DNA of 64,000 bases from Agarophyton chilense (taxonomy: Eukaryota; Rhodophyta; Florideophyceae; Gracilariales; Gracilariaceae): NCBI GenBank assembly GCA_030374765.1, contig JARGXX010000080.1:1922001-1986000 (forward strand). Reading direction: 5' to 3'. This document shows positions 35,849-46,600 of the stretch, piece by piece. The notes beneath the pieces were generated by a model. That model worked only from the letters and a program-made list of their open reading frames with translations, was not told the origin of the DNA and ran no database searches. The position numbers and the translations under genes were made by a program. Every line of letters begins with the position of its first letter. Positions within the stretch are counted from its first letter, which is position 1.

Positions 35849-36014
35849 GGAACTCCTATGGAGACACTGGAACCCTCAGGAATGGGAAAGTAATGAGTGA
35901 GACCCGTCGGGGACAGCTCAGGAGAGTGCTAGCGCGTGTCGAAAGCGCCACCTCACATCCGCTTGCGGAGTGGCAACCGGCGCCCGCGCATTTATGTGGC
36001 ACACGTCGAATGGC

Positions 36015-36113
36015 ACCGAGCCAATCAAAAGGCTCTGACGACCAACCGTCGCGCAAACCGCCTTACCGAGCCAATCAAAAGGCTCTGACGACCAACCGTC
36101 GCGCGAACCGCCT
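36015..36113 (+). repeat. 50-base tandem duplication in the Ty3 element
   Basis: Two nearly identical 50-base units (36015-36064, 36065-36113) containing GAGCCAATCAAAAGGCTCTG, itself a small inverted repeat (AGCC/GGCT). It lies in the spacer between integrase and chromodomain. Confidence 0.85.
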
Positions 36114-36416
36114 CCGTCGCACGGCGCGTTGCACAAGAGCAACCTTCGTCCCCGTAGCTCGGGTTGACGTTGAAGTCTTACCCCCCTGAGATTGGAGACG
36201 CTACCGCGTCGCAGTTTCTCAACCGTAACGGAATCTAAGAACACCATTGTTATCAGGAAGATCTCAGCTTTAAGAAGAACACAATATTGGGCCGTTTTGA
36301 CTCCGTAAACGGAAGTTACAACGTAGCCCACAGGCCACTCGGCGCCGTTCGGACGAAGTGCTGAGACCCGCTCGCAACACGGAAAAGAACCCACCGGGGT
36401 TTGTCTAGATCCTACG

Positions 36417-36689
36417 TTGACACCCTCAAGGGAACTAGAGCGTTCCAAGATGGAAGAGAACCCCGAACAGGGAAAAGTGTACCCGCAGGAATTCGATATC
36501 GATCGCATCGTGCGTCACATCTACACCATCGAGGGAGAAGTTCGCTACCAAGTCCGATGGTACGGATTCTCGCCTGATGAGGATACAGTGGAACCCATTG
36601 AGCACCTTCCGAGGTCTAAGGTTTTATCCTATCACCGACGCGCTCGGGTAACCTTGCCTCCAAGTCTGGATCGTGCCCAAGTCGGGTAA
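36417..36689 (+). mobile_element. Chromodomain frame of the Ty3 element
   Basis: Encodes a clear chromodomain: EFDIDRIVRHIYTIEG, then RYQVRWYGFSPDEDTVEP and IEHLPRSKVLSYH, with two of the usual aromatic cage positions visible (YQVRWYG, then a third further on). Chromodomains bind methylated histone H3 and steer chromovirus integration. Here it lies about 570 bases after the integrase C terminus in its own frame, so it may be expressed by splicing or separately, as some families are known to do. Confidence 0.85.
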
Positions 36690-36860
36690 GCCACCACGGG
36701 AACTGGTGTGGATGCGACCTCGAAGTGAGGAAGATGTTGGACCTCTGAAGAGTAATTAAGGAGAGTATCCCGAAGAACACGTATTGAGAGGGAATGTCTA
36801 CTGGCCCTCGGCCTAGCGCCGTTAACCGGGGAACACAACACCGGTTATCGGGACAGTTTA

Positions 36861-37021
36861 TGATGAAAAAAGGAAAAGAAGACCCACGAAGTGGAGAAGA
36901 AGATTAAGAAGAAGATTGGACCCTAGGAAGGGAAGAAGATGAAGACGAAGATGAAGAAGATCCTAAGAAGGAAGAAGATGAAGTAGAAGTTAAGATCCTA
37001 GGAAGGAAGAAGAAAAGAAGT
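36861..37021 (+). repeat. Purine-rich GAAGAAGAT tract
   Basis: About 160 bases almost purely of A and G in irregular GAAGAAGAT and CCTAGGAAGGAAGAAG units, roughly three imperfect copies of about 45 bases. It lies between the chromodomain frame and the 3' end of the antisense frame. Confidence 0.75.
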
Positions 37022-37087
37022 TATGCAAATATCAGAAGTTTACTATTGTCGCCAGGCTATGGACTCTACAATTGCCCGAAGGCGGAA

Positions 37088-38950
37088 CTACGGAAAGCCC
37101 GAGGAGGGACCCGCCCCACCGTTGGGATTCTGACTCTGATGGTACGCCGAGGCGAAAGCCAACACCTGGCTCACATCCGTCATACCCGGGGGAATCGGAA
37201 TGCCTGCGTTCACACGGCCTTGTCGCACACTATCCGCTTGCGGAGTGGCAACCGGCACCTGCGCAAGGGTGTTCACACCCCACCCGGGGGGAGCAGATGG
37301 ACCGCCACCGGATGCATTCGCCGCCGCAGCTGAGGTCGTTCCCACTGGTTGGAAGGGTGCAGATGGCTCCACAGGGAGTACTACACTAGGAGCTGTCACG
37401 TCGTTATCCAACGCTGGATCGTCCAGGTCTACTAGAGGCTCGTACTCGTAATCGTCGGTATAAATGAACCCCGTTGGGTGTCCCACCGGCATCGGTCGAG
37501 GCGAGTCAATCAGCGCCCGTGCTTGCGCCGCGCTGATGCGAACCCCTTCGAAGGGATTGTAATAGACCCAGTTACCGGAGCCCGGATCGTACCGGCCAGG
37601 GCCAGGAGATTTGTCTTGCGCGGATCCTTCCCCTGCGGGCTGATTTGCCACTGGAACTCGATCCCATTGGGTGTTGTCGATCACGTCCAAGATTGGATAC
37701 AGGTCCTGCACGTTGCTGGCCGAACCCAACGCTGGGACAAGGTCGATCTGACGCATGATGGTCCGTAGCATCGGAGGAATATACCAGATACGGAAATGGT
37801 CATGAGCATCCCAGAGGAGGTGCGCCGCTACGCGGGCTGCCCACTCGGCTGCAACGAGGGCCCAGTATCCCGAGTTCGGGTCGTGCATCAAACGAGACCC
37901 GATATAGTAGATACATGGGGGCAGTTCAGCAAAGCACCCTCGGGGGACCTCGACCTTACTCCACCAAGCTGGAAGGGGCACGAATCGCCCAACCTTCGCC
38001 GTGTTACGGATACGCTCCAGTTCCACGTGAGGATACGGGACAAGGAACCCGAAACGGGAGCGCGAGCGGCGCTCGAAGCGCACGCGTCGATCGAACCCAT
38101 ATTGGGTAAACTGCCGCTGAAGGTACCTGAATTCAGCCCGAAGGATGGGACTACTCCATTGGAGCATATCTTCTCGGAGAGGAAAACCCGGTCCGCGGAA
38201 CTCGGCTTCGGGAAAGGCTGCCAAGTTATCGCCGTAAGAGACCTCACCGTACGTGCGGTAATAGGCGACGTCGAACCCGTACTCCGGGGGAACCAGATGG
38301 TCAAAGCGGGACCTCTCCAATCGCTGGTAGGCCAGAGCCGCCATCACTGCGCGCGCCTTGTCCAGGGACTCCCCGCGACCGCGGTATAGATACTGAGGCT
38401 CTATGGCTACCCGCGCCCTCCAATCGGGAGAACGTACAACCTCGACAGGTAGGCCACCCGGCAATAAGCCGTCCTCCACGTAGGAGTCGATGAGCTCATC
38501 GTCGCGGACCGCTGTCGGATGGAACCACGGAGCGCGGGAATATATCACCTGATCGGTAAGGGGACTCCACCTTCGAAAGGATTCGTTTGAGATCCAACCT
38601 CTGGAGTTTGCTACCAAGGGCATCGCATGAGCGGAGTTCCACGCCACCGCGTTAATGTCCAAATCCTCCTGAGGATGTAGGTGGACCGCCGAGGCGGAAG
38701 GTTCGGTACCTGACGGAGCCGCATCCAAACCGGAGAAATATCCACCCTGCTGGGGAGCTTCGTTGTCCGCCGGCGCGGAGGCCGATGGCCCCGAGAGTGG
38801 GTTGATGACGTATGGGTTCATTCCCTTGAGAGGGCTAGTCGAGACCGCTGTTGCGAGAAGTTGCTTATCGCCGAAAGTCGGAGGAGTAGAAGAAAGTTGT
38901 ACCGATGTGCAGGTTTTGTGGCGATCCTCAGAAATGGTGAAGGACCCCAT
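37088..38950 (-). CDS. Long antisense ORF of the Ty3 element, unknown protein
   Basis: An uninterrupted minus-strand frame of about 620 codons from ATG 38950 (open to at least 38989), reading away from the 3' LTR. It ends 66 bases short of the purine tract. The N-terminal 100 residues are low-complexity. About residues 110-400 look folded and aromatic-rich, with many Arg/Tyr/Trp/Phe (for example YPHVELERIRN, PAWWSKVEV, WALVAAEWAARV, FRIWYIPPML). The last third is Pro/Gly/Ser-rich. I do not recognise the family. Its length, ordered composition and lack of stops beside a broken gag-pol argue that it is a real gene and not chance. Antisense 3' genes occur in some plant Ty3 elements. An unknown envelope-like, gag-like or regulatory role cannot be told apart. 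Confidence 0.6.
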   Translation of the reverse strand: MGSFTISEDRHKTCTSVQLSSTPPTFGDKQLLATAVSTSPLKGMNPYVINPLSGPSASAPADNEAPQQGGYFSGLDAAPSGTEPSASAVHLHPQEDLDINAVAWNSAHAMPLVANSRGWISNESFRRWSPLTDQVIYSRAPWFHPTAVRDDELIDSYVEDGLLPGGLPVEVVRSPDWRARVAIEPQYLYRGRGESLDKARAVMAALAYQRLERSRFDHLVPPEYGFDVAYYRTYGEVSYGDNLAAFPEAEFRGPGFPLREDMLQWSSPILRAEFRYLQRQFTQYGFDRRVRFERRSRSRFGFLVPYPHVELERIRNTAKVGRFVPLPAWWSKVEVPRGCFAELPPCIYYIGSRLMHDPNSGYWALVAAEWAARVAAHLLWDAHDHFRIWYIPPMLRTIMRQIDLVPALGSASNVQDLYPILDVIDNTQWDRVPVANQPAGEGSAQDKSPGPGRYDPGSGNWVYYNPFEGVRISAAQARALIDSPRPMPVGHPTGFIYTDDYEYEPLVDLDDPALDNDVTAPSVVLPVEPSAPFQPVGTTSAAAANASGGGPSAPPGWGVNTLAQVPVATPQADSVRQGRVNAGIPIPPGMTDVSQVLAFASAYHQSQNPNGGAGPSSGFP

Positions 38951-39018
38951 TGGGAAAGAAGTATGTATATTGATCGGAAAGTTAGACACCCGCGGCTCGG
39001 AATGTTCTTCCTCGTCTT

Positions 39019-39031
39019 AAGGAGGGGGAGA
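39019..39031 (+). promoter_or_regulatory. Polypurine tract
   Basis: AAGGAGGGGGAGA directly before the 3' LTR, the primer for plus-strand synthesis. Confidence 0.8.
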
Positions 39032-39945
39032 TGTAGAGCAACGCCCAGTTAGGGAATACTTGAAGATGCAACTCATAGAATGAGGATTGAACCCTCTGAG
39101 GGTTATGATTATGATCCCCTCTAATGTGTGCTGAGGTGGCACTGTTTTCTGGTTAGAATTCGCCTATAAGGGAAAATTCGGATGGCCCATGGTTGGATTG
39201 GCCCCGTGATACACGTGGCTTAATTTCGGCACCGAATTTCGGATATTTGTAGAACGTTGGACTTTTGGGCCCTGACAGTGGGATCTCCACGTGTATGGCC
39301 CTGAGCAGGTGTGCACTACTGTAGAGTTTAGTTAGTGGGCCCTACTTAGGGAGATGAGATCTGACAGGCCGAAGCTCAGAGTAAATGGGAACCAAGGTTG
39401 GTCTTCGATACCTTTAGAGGTTCTTCGTCGCCATCGTTCCGGCCTTACAACCCGGAACGGCCTCTGGTTAGCAACGCCTGCGTAGGGACACGACTCCACT
39501 TGGAGAGTGCCCACGTTTGGGTTCCGTGCAACCACCCCCTTGGGACCGCTCAGACGACCTGCGTGCACGATACCCCGTGGGGGTTCTGCTTACTTGTTGC
39601 GTTCTTTTTGTGTTTCCTTTCGAGGACAGGTTTTCGCCCCTGTATTGGGTTTCTTTTGTTGTTTCGCCCCTTTTCTGGTTCTCGGGTCCGGTGCCTGTTA
39701 GTGCCCGACCCTCGCCCCGTTTTTCCTCTTCGCCGGATTTTCCCCCATTCTTTGGGATACCCATACCCATTCCCGATCCAACGGTTTCTACCCCTCACCT
39801 CCGTCGGTACTGCCGGAATTCCCCGTGGGAGTTACACCCCACACTAAGGGTGGAACGGAGGGCTCTGTCTCTGAGTCTGCCTCCCCCAGGGAGCAAGGCT
39901 TCGAACACCTTGAGAGCACTTCCAGTCGCCGGGTTTTGCTCCACA
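39032..39945 (+). repeat. 3' LTR of the Ty3 element
   Basis: 914 bases, TGT to ACA, about 97.6 percent identical to the 5' LTR. Followed by AAATG (39946-39950), the right copy of the likely 5-base target duplication (AAACG on the left). Confidence 0.95.
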
Positions 39946-39950
39946 AAATG

Positions 39951-41290
39951 TAGAGGTCCGATTTAATTGCTCCAAATGATGAACTTGGCAGTCAGCACGA
40001 CTGTCCATGGGAGCATAGAAATAAGATCCTCCCTCGTGGTTCATTCTTTCATCGTTACAATATGCTGGGTAACAGCTCTTGCACCGGTGCTCTACGTAGC
40101 GAGGAAATGAGCTGAAGGCCCATAAGCTAACACCGCTGGTTAATCCCTACCTCCCCATTCCCGATGGAAAGACCTACCATCGAGATTACCTGCACCACAG
40201 CGCCCCATCGACCCGGTTAAAATCATCCAAATCAGCATGCTGGGGACCTTCCTCAGTCGGAAATGCGACGAGAAACAGCATCTATCGCTCGCATGGTCGC
40301 TGCATGAAGTGCTGCCGTGCTTTCTCTGGAGTGACCGCAAACACAGTTGTGGGGCAAACGCACCCGGATCTGGCTCCCGAAGACCTTGGAAGCAGACAAA
40401 AAAACAATTCAAGCCGTAATCTAGTGCTCCTCAAACCGCCGTTGAACCTCAACATCGGCGCCAACCTCGGGGCTCTGCACACGAAGCAACCTCGTCCGGA
40501 AAAATGGTACACGCAGCGTCTTTGAATGGGCACCCCGTTGCAATAAACCTCGACCATGGTGCCTTACATGCCTTCATCTCTGCCCAAGCAGCCGGCAACT
40601 GCAGTTCCAAACTTCTCTTTGCATAGAGTCCCTTGACCGAACTCGGCAAGAACTCGACTTCCTCCATCTTGCACCAGTCGAGCGAAACCTTCTTTTTTTT
40701 AGAGAAACCCGTGCCAATGTCCATTTACGTCATTGACATGAATAAATCGGAGGATAGGCTCCCCCTCATCATCGTCGGACGTGCGTGGCCTCGAAAAGTT
40801 GGTATCCGAAAAGATTGGCTGGCGTCAGACCTAACAAACAGGTGTGCTGATGGTCCTCTTCTAATGGCGCTCCCCCTCCGCCAGTCAATTTATGAAAAAA
40901 TCTTCGGCACTGCACAGATACCGTAAATCACGTTCAAAAGGAATGCAACGCCTCGTCAAGAGCTACATATTTGTTCTCATAATAGTAGGTTCGTGCGCTG
41001 GATAACTAGCAAGTTTACAGATACAGTTTTCGGCAAATAGAATTGCAGATATAGGCATTGGAATTACAACATTACAGATATTTGCAGAATTATTTGAAAA
41101 GGCTGTGACAAACATTGCTTAATTATGACTGTCTGCTCATAACGTTACCACAATTACTTTGAGCAACGATACCGAGTTCCCGCCAAAATATTCAATAAGT
41201 ACCTCCGTATGTAACAGAGGCACTGAACCAGAGCTGCTCGCACCGCAAAAACACCAAGAAGCCCGCCCCGTCAGTCTGCCTCAACGCACA
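39951..41290. other. Right flank of the Ty3 element; unassigned frames
   Basis: Plus-strand frames at 40304-40525 and 40633-40926 have ordered-looking sequence (NLVLLKPPLNLNIGANLG; DRLPLIIVGRAWPRKVG) but no recognised family, and stops separate them. The stretch 40930-41290 is AT-richer and holds nothing I can name. Confidence 0.3.
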
Positions 41291-41295
41291 AATCT

Positions 41296-42585
41296 ATGGA
41301 GGGCAAGCAACCAGCAGACCTAAAGACCATGCGGTCCAACGACCTGCCAAAAACCCAAAGTGTTCCCCTCCACCAGCAACTCCAAACACACCATCCACCT
41401 TCTCTTCCCCCAATCCCTGCCGGAGCTGATTACCTCGTTCCATCAATCCCTTCCGAACCCCTACAAACAACTTTCCACACCCCTCACTCCGTACCAAACA
41501 CATCTGACTCACTGTGCCCCCCATTGCAGTGCAATACCACCCCGCTACTCCATCCTTCTACAAAAACTTCCGCAACTGCCTTAATCACCACCTCTTTCAC
41601 TTCAGTTTCTCCTTCTACTACCAATTCTGCTTCTTTGGAAACTTTTGCTTCCAACGCAGCCGCAGTAGCGAAAACTGTCGCCCTAGCAGACGCTGAAAAG
41701 GAGCAAAAGCGTGGACGAAAAGTCTGTGCTCACTTCTGAGCAGGATATTGCGGTATTAAGGGGAGTAGAAGCTAAGAAAGCAAACATACCTACATACAGT
41801 AAAAAGGGCAAGGTCTTTGAAACCGTCGAAGACACTTTGGTGACAACAGGAAAGTTTCATGGAGCAATAGAGGGGAAACATATTCAAGATCGATATAATC
41901 TTTTACAGAAAGACTTTAACCTGAAAGACATAAAGCTATCTCAGATGTCGGGTGTGGGAGGCGAGGTAACAAAGCGGAAGAGCTTTTTTGGCTATGCAGA
42001 AGGCTACCGACGACTTGGTTGAATAAAAAGAAGAGGAGAACGAGCAAGTAAAGGCCATTGAAGAGCGAGAGCCGGCCGCAGGCAGTCGAATAGTGGCTAT
42101 GACTTCCAGTAGGAAGGTGGGTACGCTGGAGGCACCGATTTATGGTGATTTTCAGATCTTGGAATCAAAAACAGACGAACATAGGCCTTCAGAGAGCCAA
42201 GACCAGGCAACAACAGGGGCGGTAGTACTCGAAGATGATGACAATAATGAAGGTAGTTCCACCCATGGTGAAAGTTCTGCTTGCTAAAAGAAAACGAGAC
42301 CCAAAGTAAAGCACACCAATAACATGGCCATGGGTTTGGCATCTTTTGATGAGTCCATTCATGCATCAGACCGAGCTCAAATGAATTTCAAAGAGCAAAA
42401 AGATGGCCTTTGAACGTGACCGGCTCACTTTCGAACGCGATGAAAGTGAGATAGAGCCCGCTGAATTACTTCAAGAACTGAAAAAGGAGAGGTCGATGCG
42501 CAAGGAGGACCGGAAGTGGCAAAATAAGTTAGAACTAGAGTTTAAGTTGATGATGGAAGTGCTTAGCGACCAAATTGAATAAGTG
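41296..42585 (+). pseudogene. Myb/SANT-like DNA-binding protein relic with coiled-coil end
   Basis: A Ser/Thr/Pro-rich N-terminal part ends in a basic EKEQKRGRK. After a frame change near 41705, a SANT-like trihelical domain follows (41711-42000: LTSEQDIAVLRGVEAKKA, KVFETVEDTL, GKHIQDRYNLLQKDFN). A linker with acidic DDDNNEGSS, then after further breaks a charged helix (MAFERDRLTFERDESE to KLELEFKLMMEVLSDQ) ends at a stop at 42582. This architecture is that of the SANT-type proteins abundant in red algae, oomycetes and as accessory genes of some DNA transposons. At least three frame breaks make it a relic. No transposase is convincingly linked to it. Confidence 0.6.
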
Positions 42586-42589
42586 AACG

Positions 42590-44970
42590 TGTGTATATAG
42601 CCATATTTACGGCGTTACGTCACATTAGCCTGCCCCTCCCTATGGCCAAGGCACTGTTGATGCGAGGGCTGGGCACAATCGAAGTATTGTGCAATCGTGT
42701 TTAGATGTATGCAGTTTCGAATATTGGCTAGAAGCATGGCCGTGCGATACGAAAGCCTTACGGGAGATTCTTTGATACAGATCTTTCGTTTGAAATCAAC
42801 GGCAGACCAGTGCAGTTTGAATTCCTAAAAAATCCATTCAACGCATACCCGCACTTTGCTCATAGCCATGTCGAAGGCTTTTGCTTCATCGGATATCACA
42901 GATCCTTGATTTCCACCTACAGGGAGAGGCAAACCGACGAAGAACTACACATGTACCCAGTAGTTGGTTAGTTCGGTAGTTGTCTCGCTTAGTACTTCTG
43001 TACTCAGATGGCCACGCTACAGCGTTTACAACTTTAGGAATTTCATTCTTGCAGAAACGAAATAAAAAAGGCATTGCTCGTCTGTCAATGAGTTGAAGTT
43101 GAAAGAGTATTCAATAGCCGAAAGGCGGTTAACTTAAGACTGTCGCAGCATTTAGTCCATTACAAAAGAATGAAAGTTGATTTTGGCGTTTTAAAGTAGA
43201 GTTGAAATGACAGCTCGACGTTCTCTTCGTCGCCTGTGGGAAATGGTTTGCATAACAATTCGCCAGAATGCAATGCGGCGTATTTGTAAATGCGCACCAT
43301 GGTCCTTCTGTCTGTACAAGGGCATGGTAGTAGTGGATGGAAACGACGGCTAGATGATGAATATCACTGCTGTGATGGGTGATGGTGGATGCCTGAGGCA
43401 GGAGTGGGTGGAAGGCGGAAGGCGTGCATTGAACTTGAGTAGAAGGGGTGAAGTTGTAATAATCATTGCTCATTTCTATTGGCCGTTCTCAAACTTGGCC
43501 GTAAGGTCTTTCGAACACTTTTCAATACCTTGTGCGCAATGGTTCTGGTCATTGGTCAATGCTCAAATTTCAATCAAAAGTTTTGCGCACAACACCATTC
43601 GTAATACCTGTACTACATTGGAGCGCAATCTCCGGAAAGTTTTAGCGGAATTGCAATTCATATCAGTTCACCCCAGTTGCACCGTAAAACTTATGGAAAT
43701 GTCGTTTCCAATCGCACTGGAACCCAAAGTGCTAGTCGCAGTTCGATGCTAGTTGAATGCCCTATTCTCTTTCTTTTTAATTTTCCATTCACCAACATCA
43801 CCAGCATCACCGGTGAGCGCCAATTTTGTCAAAAACATTTTACTTTATCACCCGCTTTCCTCCGCCTCGGAACCCATATCTCATTTGGTTTCCGGCAATT
43901 GTCACTCCGAGAACGAGATCGCAAAAAACTCTCAAAGTACAGCCTCTGCACCCTCCTGTCGCTTGCTTTGGCTCAATGAGTCCTCTCCACCTCTGCACAT
44001 ATTGCTTACAACCCCAAAACGTCCCATCGCACCATCCTCCTCCTCTTTTCCTGCCCCACTCTCCGATTCTTTACCCCCTTTCCTTCACTATCAAACTTCG
44101 TTTTCGCCCTTCGCCCCAAATCTAACGCAGTTATCACCGCACCCTCACTGGGAACAGTGACCGTCTCTCGGAAGATTTTAAAACTCAATATGTATCAACG
44201 CTCAGAAAGAGGGTTTTCTGTCTCCGGGTGCAAAGTAGTTCTTATGTATCTTTAGTACGGATAAGAGCTTAGTCGGCTCTAAATGCCGAATCTGAAACAC
44301 CTGCCTTTGAATTTGGCTCAAACCAGATTTGCCGAGAGCACCAATCTTCAGAACACAGCTCGATATATAGAGAATCATATGAACGAAAATCTCGAGCAAA
44401 TAGAAAGGGTCGATACCCATCAAAGAATGTTGGCCCGTTCTTACATACTCCGGGATTTCATCGGTAAGCTGTAGTGACTTTAACAGGTTTGTTTTTATAG
44501 ATTAGCAAGTAAAGACATTTTGATTGCATTGAAGTTTGCCGAATAGCTGTCTTTGGAAAAAGGAAAGTCTGACAGACATGCAATCAGAAGATAGATCTAT
44601 TTACAGTGACCATTTTTATGTTCATAGAAACTACAATTATGAAATGAGTGGGATGGAGAAGAACAAAAGTTGTCCTGAAAATCTGTGCAGTACCTTCCGT
44701 AGTCTCTCGTGATTCTCTGCATGTGGTACACGTTGAATGTGAGCATCTTTATTTAAAACAAATTGGAACTCTGTGCTGCCGTCTACTCAGCGTTTGTGGA
44801 CATCCAGATCTCTTTCGCGACTACTCTGATATCAAAGAAACCATTGGATGTGTTTTCTTGTTTTCGATGACGGAGGCGACGCTCAACGCGTACACGGAAG
44901 TGAACTCGGTCAGAGACGTGGCTATGCTAGTGAGCAGGGAGGAGTACATAATGATGGTGGACAGGTAGAA
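42590..44970. other. No recognised gene
   Basis: Short frames on both strands. The plus-strand frame 44648-44968 (106 codons) starts at a good ATG and ends FSMTEATLNAYTEVN..., without a recognised domain. The region around 43.7-44.2 kb is pyrimidine-rich. Confidence 0.3.
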
Positions 44971-46600
44971 AGCGGATGTGTCGCCGAGATGGCGAGCCAA
45001 AAAGTGGCCTAAATGTACAAGGCTGCTCGGAAGGTGCTGATTTTAAAAAACGAGGCGGTGGCGGCAGAAAGCGATGCGCAGATGGGCAAGTAAAAGCACG
45101 AAGAAAAGGAGAAGAAGGCGAAGGAGAATGGGAAGGAATGCGTGGAGTGAGGCGCGCTAAAGACGGAGCTTGAAAGATTTGAGAGAACGCAATGGGAAGC
45201 TGCGAAGAAAGTCGGGGATTCGGCAAAGAAAAGATGCGTGAAGCGCAAGAAGGCGGTGGAATCCCGTCGCGTAGTGCAGGGCAACTGCAGGCAAGTCGAA
45301 TCAGGCCAACGCGTGGCTTTTTACTATGGTGAAGGGCGTCAGGGAGCGGACGTCAAGGTAGAATAGGCAAAGCCTCGTTTTAGGTATAGGGACGGAGCAA
45401 TCTAAAAGTTGTGCTGTGGGGTTTGTTGATGAAGCACGAGTGGGACGTATAGGGCAAATAAACGAATTGCGATGGTGTATTTGCTCAAAGAGCTCATTGT
45501 TTACAAAGACCAAATTCCATTTTCTTACTAGCTTTTGCAGTTGTGTTAGTTGTATGCAATCTAAGAATTGCTGACAAAAGTGCTACAACATACAACACGG
45601 GTATTCTTTGCAAAAAATTGAAAGCGATACAAAGAATCCGTTTGTCAGCAACAACGTGCAGTGAAAAAGCGTCGACAATCTACAGGTTACAAGCAATCTC
45701 TGCGGCGGCAAAATGGGCGCTATGTAAGCGACGGACGGAGGTAGCCTAAAGACCGAGCCGAAACAAGATACCTGCGACAATTCTACCATCCAAGCACGTA
45801 TTCGCCGATTACGACGACGACGACAGGCGACGTAAGGTCTTTTTGGTGGGTTGGAGGACTTCGATACGCGCTATGCCGGAGCCATTGTCGATGGTAAGTT
45901 GGTCGCTAGCTCGCCACATAACGACAACCTGCATCCCGGCGTATGTTTTCTTTGGGCGGTGGCGCGCGTGCTGCACAAGATATTGGATGTCCGGGGGCCG
46001 TGCCGTCGATCTTGCCGAGTGCGGGGGCGCAGAGGGCTAGACTGTGGTAGAAATGAAAACGGGGAGGGAGTGGGTGCGGCTAGCGCTCACACAACAAACA
46101 AAGGCAATACAGAGAAGAAAGGAAATGTAGGAAATATTTATATTGAGAGTGTGGCAAGGAAAACTGCAGGAGCGTAACACGTTTGACCATTTTATGCGCG
46201 TGAAGCACAAAGCAAATATATACTACAGGCTGTCGGGGCGAGCGGAAAGGTGATCGAAGGCAAAGGAGTTGCAGTAGACAAAAGGGAGACGAACGAAAGA
46301 AACGGTAGTGGCCACGGCAGCGACTTAGTTGAGCAGACCAAGCGCAAGGCCAGAAAAGTCAAGAAGCATGGTGAAAATGGCCGAGGTGGCCCAGGGGCTT
46401 TGCAGTACATGTAGAAGCGAGGTGGGCGGGCGGGGAAGGAGAGGGAAACGATGTTCATCAAGCGCGAAGAGAAAGGGCAAAGTGAAAATAAAGTAGATGG
46501 GAAAAAACGCAAAGCCGGTGGTGGGGAAGGCGCTTCCCCTAGCAAACATACTGTAGGCCAATGCATTTTCGCCGTAGTGCAGGTTTAGAGCTGGTGCTCG
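44970..46600. other. Charged plus-strand frame remnants, unassigned
   Basis: The plus strand at 45.0-45.36 kb reads Lys/Glu/Arg-rich helical sequence interrupted by stops (for example KLKNEAVAAESD-like, then RCVKRKKAVESRR), and 45851-46177 is a 108-codon frame with a Gly/Arg-rich second half. These may be one eroded coiled-coil gene. No family can be named. Confidence 0.25.

Larger units (their letters stand above)
28146..39945 (+). mobile_element. Ty3/gypsy LTR retrotransposon with chromodomain and antisense ORF
   Basis: An 11.8-kb element with two LTRs (913 and 914 bases) that differ at about 20 positions, roughly 2.4 percent, so the insertion is fairly young. LTRs start TGT and end ACA. 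Flanks are AAACG and AAATG, a 5-base duplication with one change. Order: 5' LTR, primer site, gag with zinc knuckle, protease, reverse transcriptase, RNase H, integrase, chromodomain, purine-rich tract, an antisense open frame, polypurine tract, 3' LTR. RNase H before integrase gives Ty3/gypsy; the chromodomain places it near the chromoviruses, which target chromatin. It is broken, with roughly half a dozen breaks in gag-pol, some of which may be natural frame boundaries. The antisense frame is open. Confidence 0.95.
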
